From assembly GCA_051892875.1 (NCBI GenBank), contig JBJFGR010000036.1, positions 1-18,662 of the forward strand: a stretch of DNA of 18,662 nucleotides. Reading direction: 5' to 3'. Every line of letters begins with the position of its first letter. Position 1 is the first letter of the stretch. Shown here in pieces: positions 1-7,183 of this stretch. The translations under genes and the position numbers were made by a program. The notes under the pieces are model-generated. The model had not been told where the DNA came from and did not search any database. It was given only the letters and a program-made list of their open reading frames with translations. This DNA comes from JBJFGR01 sp051892875 (GTDB lineage: Bacteria; Pseudomonadota; Gammaproteobacteria; Enterobacterales; Succinivibrionaceae).

Positions 1-12
1 TCCGTTCCGCCA
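1..12 (+). tRNA. 3' end of a tRNA, probably tRNA-Asp (partial)
   Basis: The first 12 bases read as one T-stem base, a seven-base 3' acceptor strand (CCGTTCC), the discriminator G and an encoded CCA. This tail is the same as in E. coli tRNA-Asp (GUC anticodon). A terminator follows 15 bases later, as expected at the end of a tRNA transcription unit. The anticodon lies outside the window, so the identity rests only on the acceptor strand. Confidence 0.7.
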
Positions 13-27
13 CTAATTTTATACACG

Positions 28-51
28 AAGGAGCTTTTAGCTCCTTTTTTT
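28..51 (+). terminator. Intrinsic terminator after the tRNA
   Basis: A perfect 7-bp stem (AAGGAGC at 28-34 with GCTCCTT at 40-46) closes a TTTTA loop and runs directly into a T tract. It ends the tRNA transcript before the squalene-synthase-like gene. Confidence 0.88.
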
Positions 52-79
52 GTTTTTATATACTAGTTTATGTTAGAAT
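50..79 (+). promoter_or_regulatory. Candidate sigma-70 promoter for the squalene/phytoene synthase-like gene
   Basis: An extended -10 element (TGT then TAGAAT at 74-79) lies 18 bases after a weak -35 match (TTGTTT at 50-55), just behind the tRNA terminator. It would start RNA near position 86 and give a leader of about 26 bases. In such AT-rich DNA this is only suggestive. Confidence 0.35.
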
Positions 80-111
80 AGTAAGTAGTTTTTAATGTTT
101 TGAGTAATAAA

Positions 112-1134
112 ATGTCTGTGTTGTCATTAGAACGTCAAAGGGAGCATTTACACAATGTTTCACGTTCGTTTGCTTTAACTATACCTTTTCTCCCTTCAGA
201 ATTGGAAGATATCATTGGAAATGCTTATCTTTTATTTAGAATTGTTGATACAATTGAAGATGATCCTTGTTTATCTGTAGAATTGAAGGAAAAGTATTTA
301 AATGATTTTATTTCATTAATAAGCAGCGGTTTTTCTAAGATTGACGAATGGGTAATGGAGGTATCAACTTTATTGAAGAATTCGGCAAAAGATACAGAAT
401 ATGATTTGATAACTGATACTAAGTTTGTTTTAGAAAGAACTTTTACTTATTCTTTAACGGTTCAATCATATATATATAAAGCTGTAGCTATCACTTGTAA
501 GGGAATGGTATTTTTTTTGAAGAATAGTGATATTAATACGCAGTCAAAATTAGATAAGTATTGTTATTATGTTGCGGGTGTTGTAGGTGAAATGCTTGCT
601 TCAATTTTTAATAATTATATTATTGAAAAATCCAAAAAGGATTTATCTAAAACAGAACTAATGTTTTTGGCAATTTCTTTTGGTCAAGGACTACAATTAA
701 CTAATATTCTTAAAGATATATACGAGGATAAATCAAGAGGTGTTTTTTGGCTTAATATTAATTTTGAAGATGAATCTAGATCTGAACAAATTAGAAATTA
801 CGTTTCATTAACAGCTACACACATTAGAAATGCTTTACAGTTTATTTTATTAATTCCAAAAGAATTTTATCGTATTAGAAAGTTTTGTTTTATTTCAGTA
901 ATAATTTCAGTGAAAACATTGAGTAATATTTATAATAAACCGTTATTCAGTTCTGCTAGAGATATAAAAATTTCTCGCAACGAATTAAAAAAATTCTTAT
1001 TTTTAACAAATTTCTTTATAAAAAATGATACACTTTTAAAGTGCTTATTTTATTATTACTTAGATAAAAATATTAAGCTTGTGAATTTTGATTTGTATGA
1101 TTTTTATGAGCAAAATAGTGAGTGGTATTTATAA
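112..1134 (+). CDS. Squalene/phytoene synthase family protein
   Basis: Head-to-head prenyl transferase of the family that condenses two farnesyl or geranylgeranyl diphosphates to squalene or phytoene. Residues below are numbered from an in-frame TTG at 100. The first Asp-rich Mg-diphosphate motif is DTIEDD at 50-55, preceded by YLLFR as in squalene synthases. The second is NILKDIYED at 202-210, followed by RGVFWL, a form seen in squalene synthase-like proteins. SRSFALTIPFLP at 21-32 is the usual N-terminal signature. I prefer the ATG at 112 (340 aa): homologues begin close to the ERQ..HL..VSR helix, and a weak GAG lies 7 bases upstream. The TTG would give 344 aa. It stands alone: no hopanoid, carotenoid or sterol gene is in view. 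The last 80 residues are rich in Phe, Ile and Lys. Substrate and product cannot be read from the sequence. Confidence 0.85.
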   Translation: MSVLSLERQREHLHNVSRSFALTIPFLPSELEDIIGNAYLLFRIVDTIEDDPCLSVELKEKYLNDFISLISSGFSKIDEWVMEVSTLLKNSAKDTEYDLITDTKFVLERTFTYSLTVQSYIYKAVAITCKGMVFFLKNSDINTQSKLDKYCYYVAGVVGEMLASIFNNYIIEKSKKDLSKTELMFLAISFGQGLQLTNILKDIYEDKSRGVFWLNINFEDESRSEQIRNYVSLTATHIRNALQFILLIPKEFYRIRKFCFISVIISVKTLSNIYNKPLFSSARDIKISRNELKKFLFLTNFFIKNDTLLKCLFYYYLDKNIKLVNFDLYDFYEQNSEWYL

Positions 1135-1225
1135 TTAATTTATGTAATTTTATTAATACTTTTTTATATACTTGTCTTTTTTGTTGTAAAATGAGTAATA
1201 AATTTTATATAAAAGGGTTTAAAAA
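1135..1225 (+). promoter_or_regulatory. Intergenic region expected to hold the ilvE promoter
   Basis: These 91 bases are almost all A and T. A -10-like TAAAAT lies at 1187-1192 without a convincing -35. A TTGTCT (1172-1177) with TAATAA (1196-1201) at 18-base spacing is an alternative. A good Shine-Dalgarno sequence (AAAAGGG, 1211-1217) precedes the ilvE ATG by 8 bases. I see no hairpin terminator for the upstream gene and no leader peptide rich in Ile, Leu or Val, so E. coli-style ilv attenuation is not evident here. Confidence 0.3.
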
Positions 1226-2155
1226 ATGTCAGTAATTGCAAAAAGTAATTTTATTTGGTTTGATGGAAAATTAGTTCCTTGGGATAATGCAAATGTTCAT
1301 GTGATGACTCACGCTCTACATTATGGTACATCTGTTTTTGAAGGGTTGCGTTTTTATGATACTAATTTTGGTACTGCGATTTTGAGGCTACGTGATCATA
1401 TGCAGAGATTAAAAAATTCAGCACGTATTTACAGAATTGACATTCCTTATAGTGTTGATGAATTATGTGATTCTTGTATTGAAACAGTAAAGGCAAATGG
1501 ATTATCTTCTGGCTATATTCGACCAATAGCATTTATTGGTAACGTTGGTTTAGGGGTTAAACCACCAGTAGGTGCAAAAATTAATGTTGCTATTGGTATT
1601 GTTCCGTGGGGGGCTTATCTAGGAGAAGAGGGGTTAAAAAAAGGTGTATCTGTAGGAGTTTCTTCGTGGAATAGATTAGCACCTAACACAATACCTACTG
1701 GAGCAAAAGCTGGTGGTAATTACCTTTCATCTATTTTGATTTCAAATGAAGCAAGACTTCATGGTTACAATGAAGGTATTGCTTTAGATATTCATGGTTA
1801 TTTATCAGAAGGGTCTGGTGAAAATATATTTTTAATTAAGGATGGAGTTTTATACACAGCTCCTATTACTTGTTCATTATTACCTGGCATTACGAGAGAT
1901 TGTGTTATGAAGTTAGCTAAAGATTTGGGTATAGAAGTGAGAGTAGAACAAATTCCTCGCGAAGCTCTATATTTAGCTGATGAAATTTTTATGACTGGTT
2001 CTGCTGCAGAAATAACACCTGTACGAGAAGTCGATGGAATGATTGTAGGTTGTGGTGAAAGAGGACCTATGACAGAAAAATTACAAGAAGCATTTTTTGG
2101 TCTTTTTACAGGTAAAACAACAGATAAATGGGGTTGGTTAACGCTAGTTAAATAA
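1226..2155 (+). CDS. ilvE: Branched-chain amino acid aminotransferase
   Basis: Class IV PLP-dependent transaminase of the cytosol. It performs the last step of valine, leucine and isoleucine synthesis, with glutamate as amino donor. The 309-residue length equals that of E. coli IlvE. The PLP lysine is K161 in GAKAGGNYLSS, followed by NEARLHGYNEGIALD, and GYLSEGSGENIF is the class IV signature. FMTGSAAEITPV near residue 255 is the usual C-terminal phosphate-binding segment. The ATG has a Shine-Dalgarno sequence 8 bases upstream, and the N-terminus (FIWFDGKLVPWDNANVHV) aligns with the family without an extension. It is the first of the ilvE-ilvD-ilvA set, in the same order as the end of E. coli ilvGMEDA, but the acetolactate synthase genes ilvGM are not in front of it. 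Confidence 0.97.
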   Translation: MSVIAKSNFIWFDGKLVPWDNANVHVMTHALHYGTSVFEGLRFYDTNFGTAILRLRDHMQRLKNSARIYRIDIPYSVDELCDSCIETVKANGLSSGYIRPIAFIGNVGLGVKPPVGAKINVAIGIVPWGAYLGEEGLKKGVSVGVSSWNRLAPNTIPTGAKAGGNYLSSILISNEARLHGYNEGIALDIHGYLSEGSGENIFLIKDGVLYTAPITCSLLPGITRDCVMKLAKDLGIEVRVEQIPREALYLADEIFMTGSAAEITPVREVDGMIVGCGERGPMTEKLQEAFFGLFTGKTTDKWGWLTLVK

Positions 2156-2184
2156 TATTTATTATTAATTTTTATCTTATGTTT

Positions 2185-2234
2185 ATTGTACTTACGTTGT
2201 TATTATTACAAATAGTATATATAGTAAGTACAAT
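2185..2234 (+). promoter_or_regulatory. 11-bp perfect inverted repeat between ilvE and ilvD
   Basis: ATTGTACTTAC (2185-2195) and GTAAGTACAAT (2224-2234) are exact reverse complements, with a 28-base AT-rich spacer. No T tract follows directly, so it does not look like a terminator. It could be a protein-binding operator, an RNA stem that sets ilvE to ilvD expression, or an RNA-processing site. The function is unknown. Confidence 0.55.
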
Positions 2235-2270
2235 TTATTTATATTTTCTATAATTTTCGGGAGATTTTAA

Positions 2271-4118
2271 ATGCCTAAATATCGTTCATCTGTAACTACT
2301 GAGGGTAGAAAAATGGCTGGTGCAAGAGCTTTATGGAGAGCTACAGGTGTAAAAGATGGAGATTTTGGTAAACCTATTATTGCAGTAGCTAATTCATTTA
2401 CTCAATTTGTACCCGGTCACGTGCATTTGCATGAAATAGGTCAGTTGGTTGTTTCAGAAATTGAAAAAGCAGGTGGTATAGCTAAGGAATTTAATACAAT
2501 AGCTATTGATGATGGTATAGCTATGGGACATTCAGGCATGTTGTATTCTTTACCTAGTAGAGAAATTATTGCAGATAGCGTTGAATATATGTGTAATGCA
2601 CATAAAGCTGATGCTCTTGTATGTATTTCTAATTGTGACAAAGTGACTCCCGGAATGTTAATTGCCGCTATGCGTCTAAATATTCCTGTTATCTTTGTTT
2701 CTGGAGGGCCGATGGAGGCAGGGAAAGTTTCTACACCTATAGCAGGACATAACAAACTGGATTTAATTGATGTAATGGTTATGGCTGCTGATAATAATAT
2801 TTCGGATGAAGATGTTAATACAGTAGAAAATTTTGGTTGCCCAACCTGTGGTTCTTGCTCAGGAATGTTTACAGCAAATTCTATGAATTGCTTAACTGAA
2901 GCCTTGGGGTTATCTCAGCCAGGTAATGGTTCATTAGTAGCAACTCATATTAATAGAAGAGATTTATTTGTTAATGCTGCCAAGCGAATTGTTGATATGG
3001 CTAAAAAATATTATTTGGAAAACGATGAATCTGTATTACCAAAGAATATTGTTACCAAAGAATCTTTTGAAAATGCTATGACATTAGATATAGCAATGGG
3101 GGGATCTACTAATACTGTTTTACATTTATTAGCTGTAGCAACTGAAGCTGGTGTAGATTTTTCAATGAATGATATTGATAGATTATCTAGGAAAGTACCT
3201 CATTTATGTAAAGTTGCTCCTTCTACTAATATTTATCATATGGAAGATGTTCATCGAGCTGGTGGTGTAATGGCTATTCTAGGAGAATTGAATAGAATAG
3301 GATTAATTAATACATCAGTTAAAACATGCTTAGGTATGACTATAGGAGAACAGATATCTAAATTTGATATTAGAACAACTTTAGATAATAGTATTTTAGA
3401 TTTTTATCGTTGCGCACCTGGTGGTAAAGTTTCTTTATCTGCATTTTCGCAGAGCTCATATTATGATGAGTTGGATTTAGATAGAGAAAATGGTTGTATA
3501 AGAGCAAAAGATCATGCATACAGTCAAGATGGTGGATTAGCTGTACTTTATGGTAATTTAGCTATTAATGGTTGTATTGTAAAAACAGCAGGAGTAGATC
3601 CTTCAATATACAAGTTTAAAGGTCCTGCTAAAGTTTTTGAAAGTCAAGAAGATGCTGTTGAAGGCATATTGAACGGAAAAATACAAAAAGGAGATGTTGT
3701 TGTTATTAGATACGAAGGCCCTAAGGGGGGGCCTGGTATGCAAGAAATGCTTTATCCAACATCTTATTTAAAATCTGTTGGTTTAGGTAAAGAATGCGCA
3801 TTAATTACTGATGGTAGATTCTCAGGAGGTACTTCTGGTTTATCTATAGGACATGTTTCTCCAGAAGCTGCAAATGGTGGTAATATTGGTTTGATAGAAG
3901 ATAATGACATAATTGAAATCGATATTCCGTCTAGAACAATCAGAATAGATGTTACAGATGAAGTTTTAGAGAAACGTAGATATTTAATGAATGACAAAGG
4001 CGAACAATCTTGGAAACCAATATCAAGAACTAGAGTTGTATCCAATTCTTTAAAAGCATATGCTGCATTAGCATCGAGTGCGGATAAGGGTGGAGTTAGA
4101 GACGTTTCTAAGTTGTAA
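2271..4118 (+). CDS. ilvD: Dihydroxy-acid dehydratase
   Basis: Iron-sulfur cytosolic enzyme that dehydrates 2,3-dihydroxy-isovalerate and 2,3-dihydroxy-3-methylvalerate to the keto acids used by IlvE. Its 615 residues compare with 616 in E. coli. Family signatures are intact: CISNCDKVTPGM with C122, GCPTCGSCSGMF at about 189-200 (cluster-ligand cysteines), and EALGLSQPGNG. Further on are GPKGGPGMQEM and, near residue 515, TDGRFSGGTSGLSIGHVSPEA with its Mg and active-site residues. A Shine-Dalgarno sequence GGGAG (2259-2263) lies 7 bases before the ATG. It is separated from ilvE by 115 bases holding an inverted repeat, but from ilvA by only 42, so ilvD-ilvA are likely co-transcribed and may respond to the repeat. 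Confidence 0.98.
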   Translation: MPKYRSSVTTEGRKMAGARALWRATGVKDGDFGKPIIAVANSFTQFVPGHVHLHEIGQLVVSEIEKAGGIAKEFNTIAIDDGIAMGHSGMLYSLPSREIIADSVEYMCNAHKADALVCISNCDKVTPGMLIAAMRLNIPVIFVSGGPMEAGKVSTPIAGHNKLDLIDVMVMAADNNISDEDVNTVENFGCPTCGSCSGMFTANSMNCLTEALGLSQPGNGSLVATHINRRDLFVNAAKRIVDMAKKYYLENDESVLPKNIVTKESFENAMTLDIAMGGSTNTVLHLLAVATEAGVDFSMNDIDRLSRKVPHLCKVAPSTNIYHMEDVHRAGGVMAILGELNRIGLINTSVKTCLGMTIGEQISKFDIRTTLDNSILDFYRCAPGGKVSLSAFSQSSYYDELDLDRENGCIRAKDHAYSQDGGLAVLYGNLAINGCIVKTAGVDPSIYKFKGPAKVFESQEDAVEGILNGKIQKGDVVVIRYEGPKGGPGMQEMLYPTSYLKSVGLGKECALITDGRFSGGTSGLSIGHVSPEAANGGNIGLIEDNDIIEIDIPSRTIRIDVTDEVLEKRRYLMNDKGEQSWKPISRTRVVSNSLKAYAALASSADKGGVRDVSKL

Positions 4119-4160
4119 TTATATAACTTTAGATAATTTCAGGTGTCATAGGATTTAAAA

Positions 4161-5702
4161 ATGGAACAGAATTTTTTAGATAGTTACCTTAGAAGTATTC
4201 TTTTATCACCTGTTTATGACGTGGCGGAAGTTACACCACTTCAAAAATTAGATAAGATTACAGAAAAAATTGGGGTAAATATTTTTATAAAAAGAGAAGA
4301 TTTGCAAGTAGTTCATTCTTTTAAATTGAGAGGTGCTTATCATAAAATTGCTAATTTATCTAAAAAAGAGCTAGATAAAGGTGTTATAGCTGCTTCTGCA
4401 GGCAATCATGCCCAGGGGGTTGCTTTAACTGGGAAAAAGTTAGGAATTAATGCAACTATAGTTATGCCTAATTCTACTCCTGATATAAAGGTTGATGCCG
4501 TTAGAAGATTAGGTGGAAATGTTGTTTTATTTGGTCAAAATTTTGATGAAGCTTATGCCGAAGCAATAAGATTGTCTCATGATAAGGGGTTTACCTTAAT
4601 TCCACCTTACGATGACCCTGATGTAATAGCTGGACAAGGTACTATAGCTAAGGAGATGTTGTCTCAAAATTCTCACTTAACACATATTTTTGTCCAAGTT
4701 GGAGGCGGTGGGCTTGCCGCAGGTGTTGTTGCTTATGTAAAAGCAGTATTACCATCAATAAAAGTTATAGGCGTTGAGGCTGAAGGTAGTGCATGTTTGA
4801 AACTAGCTATGGAAAAAGGAGAACCAGAAACTCTTGAAAAGGTGTCATTATTTGCTGATGGTGTTGCTGTCAAACGAATTGGTAATGAAACATTTAAAGT
4901 ACTAAAAAATTGTATAGATGACGTTATAACTTGCACTAATGACGAAATTTGTTCAGCAATGAAAGATATATTCGAAGATATAAGGGCTATATCTGAACCA
5001 AGTGGTGCTCTTTCTTTAGCTGGTTTAAAGAAATACGTAAGATTACATCCAGATATTAAAAATGATCCTAATGTAGTTATGGGATGTATATTGTCTGGTG
5101 CAAATTTAAAATTTCATACATTGAGATTTGTATCTGAAAGATGTGAATTAGGAGAATTTGCAGAAGGTATATTATCTGTAATGATACCTGAAAAAAAAGG
5201 TGCTTTTTTGGATTTTTGCAAAAAATTAGGAGGAAGATCTGTAACAGAATTTAATTACAGGTATTCTAATGTTGACTATGCACGAGTTTTTGTTAGTGTT
5301 CATCTCACAAAAGGAAAAGAGGAATTAGACTCTATAATTTCTACTTTAGTTCAGTCGGGATATGAAGTGTCTGATATGACTGATAACATATTAGCAAAAA
5401 ATCATGTCCGTTATATGATTGGAGGTAGACCTCCAAAAATTATTCAAGAAAAAGCGTATGTTTTTGAATTTCCTGAAGTAAAAGATGCACTATTGAGATT
5501 TTTAGAAATGATAGGAACTGAATACAATATAACTTGTTTTCATTATAGAACTAGAGGATTAGAATATGGTAGTGTGTTATGTTGTTTTGAGTTAGATGAT
5601 TCTGATGTCTCTGATTTTGAAAAGTATTTGATAAAAATAGGTTATTCATTTAAGAATGTTACTGGTGATTTGTCTTATACTCAATATCTTACAGTGGATT
5701 AG
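4161..5702 (+). CDS. ilvA: Biosynthetic threonine deaminase (threonine ammonia-lyase)
   Basis: PLP enzyme that converts threonine to 2-oxobutyrate, the committed step of isoleucine synthesis. Its 513 residues match the long biosynthetic form (E. coli 514), not the short catabolic TdcB. The catalytic lysine is K55 in HSFKLRGAY, and the PLP phosphate loop is VGGGGLAAG at 180-188. SAGNHAQGVA (about 78-87) is the substrate loop. From about 325 to the end there are two ACT-like regulatory domains (ERCELGEFAEG onward and EKAYVFEFPE onward), which in this family bind isoleucine and valine. Feedback inhibition by isoleucine is therefore expected. A TAGGA-type ribosome site precedes the ATG. The stop codon lies only 5 bases before the next gene. 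Confidence 0.97.
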   Translation: MEQNFLDSYLRSILLSPVYDVAEVTPLQKLDKITEKIGVNIFIKREDLQVVHSFKLRGAYHKIANLSKKELDKGVIAASAGNHAQGVALTGKKLGINATIVMPNSTPDIKVDAVRRLGGNVVLFGQNFDEAYAEAIRLSHDKGFTLIPPYDDPDVIAGQGTIAKEMLSQNSHLTHIFVQVGGGGLAAGVVAYVKAVLPSIKVIGVEAEGSACLKLAMEKGEPETLEKVSLFADGVAVKRIGNETFKVLKNCIDDVITCTNDEICSAMKDIFEDIRAISEPSGALSLAGLKKYVRLHPDIKNDPNVVMGCILSGANLKFHTLRFVSERCELGEFAEGILSVMIPEKKGAFLDFCKKLGGRSVTEFNYRYSNVDYARVFVSVHLTKGKEELDSIISTLVQSGYEVSDMTDNILAKNHVRYMIGGRPPKIIQEKAYVFEFPEVKDALLRFLEMIGTEYNITCFHYRTRGLEYGSVLCCFELDDSDVSDFEKYLIKIGYSFKNVTGDLSYTQYLTVD

Positions 5703-5707
5703 AATTC

Positions 5708-6106
5708 ATGAAGCATGTAGTTAGTTTGATTATGATGCTTAGTATGATTAATGTATCAATTGCTAGTAGTGGTGTATTGAATGATTGGCGACTTGCTGAT
5801 AAGCAAACTAATTACTTAAAATTTATTAATAAATTCACTAATTCTTTTTTTGAATATAAATATATAAAATTGGATAAAAATTTTCAGGTAAAGAATATTG
5901 CAAATAATTTAAAAATTAAGTTTGAAGGGGTTGAATTAAGGCCTGTACCTATATTGCATGGTTGGATGTTTTCATATATAAATAAAATTCCATGTGCTAT
6001 GATTGTTTCTAAGAAAAAAGAAGGTATTGCATTAATTTCTATTTGTGGTGTATCCAATTATGAAGATATAAAAGAAATGTATTTAATATCTGTTAATGAA
6101 ATATAA
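5708..6106 (+). CDS. Hypothetical small exported protein, unrecognised
   Basis: I do not recognise this 132-residue protein. It starts with one Lys, a hydrophobic stretch (about residues 5-18) and small residues (ASS at about 19-21), which fits a Sec signal peptide with cleavage near residue 20. The mature part of about 112 residues is rich in Lys and has a hydrophobic core around HGWMFSYINKIPCAMIV, with two cysteines in the second half. No enzyme motif is visible. It begins 5 bases after the ilvA stop with no clear Shine-Dalgarno sequence, suggesting translation by coupling to ilvA. It is followed after 9 bases by hemX, whose ribosome site (AAGGA) overlaps this gene's stop codon. That spacing ties it to the operon. 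It occupies the spot where hemD often precedes hemX, but shows no resemblance to HemD. Base usage is like its neighbours. Confidence 0.75.
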   Translation: MKHVVSLIMMLSMINVSIASSGVLNDWRLADKQTNYLKFINKFTNSFFEYKYIKLDKNFQVKNIANNLKIKFEGVELRPVPILHGWMFSYINKIPCAMIVSKKKEGIALISICGVSNYEDIKEMYLISVNEI

Positions 6107-6115
6107 GGATTATAC

Positions 6116-7183
6116 ATGGAAGATTTGGAAAAAATTGATGACGTACAATCAACGAATAATAAATCTATATTAAAAAGGTTTTTATGTTTTGTTCTTATTT
6201 TTTCAATTTGTATTTTATTTACTGTTTGTTATATACAGTATATAAATATAAATAGCATGAAAAGAGATTTTGAAGATATTAAATCTACTTATGAACAAAG
6301 ATATAAAGATATAAACAATACAATATCTAATATAGACACAAAAATTGTTAAGAATAAAGAACAATATGTAGATATTAATAAATTGTTAACAAACTTGGAT
6401 ACAAGAATTATCAAGAATAATGAACAAGTTGAATTAATTAAAAATACATTAAGCGAAAAAAGTAAGCAAAATGAATTATCAAGAGAAGATTCTTTAAACT
6501 TATTTGAAATATTTTTTGTTTTAAAACTTGCTAATAGACAATTTTCAATAAATAAAGATTATTACACTTCAGTAGAATTACTAAAAGATGCTGAAGCTTT
6601 ATTATTAAAATTCCCTGATATTTATGTTCAGCAAGTTAGGGAGCAAATTAGTAATGATATTAATGATATTAATAATTATTCAAAAATAGATAAGGAATCT
6701 GTTATTTTTGACTTAGATTCACTTAAATCAAATATTAATAAAATGGTATTAAAACAAAAAATAGAGACTTATCAAAAGAATGATGTTAATTTAAAAATTG
6801 ATACATCATACGATAAATTTATTTATGCATTATCCTCTATTTTTAATAAAATATTTATTATAGAAACAAAGTCAAATATTGATGTAATAACAGAACAAAG
6901 ACAATTATTTTTAGAAGAAGAATTATTATCTTTTTTAACAGTTGCTAAAGTTTCTTTAATTAATAATAATTATAAAGTTTTTACTCTACAGTTAAATCAA
7001 TTTAAATCAAATGTTGAAAAATATTATAATACGGACAATTTTGTTGTTAAAAATTCTTTAGATACTGTTAATAGTTTATTGGAATTGGTAAAAGCAAGTG
7101 AGGTGAATAATAAATCTTATTTAGAAAGTTATCGTAAAATTCAAAAAATTATGAATGAATATGATAAAGGTGGTATTAAATGA
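6116..7183 (+). CDS. hemX: HemX family inner-membrane protein
   Basis: HemX-like protein, encoded next to hemY as in most Gammaproteobacteria. In that family a short cytoplasmic tail is followed by one membrane helix and a long periplasmic part. Here about 17 residues precede a membrane segment at about 19-43. A coiled coil follows at about 48-120, including a 21-residue tandem repeat. A helical domain then begins at SREDSLNLFEIFFVLKLANRQF, the HemX-typical segment (LxxAxxQ.....D...A...L..AD). The name comes from linkage to hemCD. E. coli HemX was once called uroporphyrinogen III methyltransferase, but this protein has no SAM-binding methylase motif and I do not assign that activity. At 355 residues it is close to the family length (E. 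coli 393). The stop overlaps hemY in ATGA. Confidence 0.85.
   Translation: MEDLEKIDDVQSTNNKSILKRFLCFVLIFSICILFTVCYIQYININSMKRDFEDIKSTYEQRYKDINNTISNIDTKIVKNKEQYVDINKLLTNLDTRIIKNNEQVELIKNTLSEKSKQNELSREDSLNLFEIFFVLKLANRQFSINKDYYTSVELLKDAEALLLKFPDIYVQQVREQISNDINDINNYSKIDKESVIFDLDSLKSNINKMVLKQKIETYQKNDVNLKIDTSYDKFIYALSSIFNKIFIIETKSNIDVITEQRQLFLEEELLSFLTVAKVSLINNNYKVFTLQLNQFKSNVEKYYNTDNFVVKNSLDTVNSLLELVKASEVNNKSYLESYRKIQKIMNEYDKGGIK
6329..6454 (+). repeat. Tandem 21-residue (63-bp) repeat inside hemX
   Basis: Residues 72-92 (NIDTKIVKNKEQ...) and 93-113 (NLDTRIIKNNEQ...) are adjacent copies with mostly conservative changes. The preceding residues (YKDINNTIS) match the second half of the unit (YVDINKLLT), so a diverged third copy may exist. 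Twenty-one residues are exactly three heptads, so added copies lengthen the coiled coil without a phase break. Confidence 0.7.

Noticed and set aside
95..103. ATG at 95 as a start for the first gene
   Set aside because: It runs into a TGA after one codon and is out of frame with the gene.
154..165. AATGTTTCACGT, identical to the left 12 bases of the parS palindrome, in the squalene-synthase-like gene
   Set aside because: The right half (TCGTTT) does not match parS, and the sequence encodes the conserved Val-Ser-Arg motif, so it is probably chance.
2249..2254. Perfect TATAAT before ilvD
   Set aside because: No -35 at the right distance, and the transcript would begin within the Shine-Dalgarno sequence of ilvD.
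2441..2755. Minus-strand reading frames within ilvD, dapF and xerC
   Set aside because: They are complementary shadows of genes with complete family motifs.
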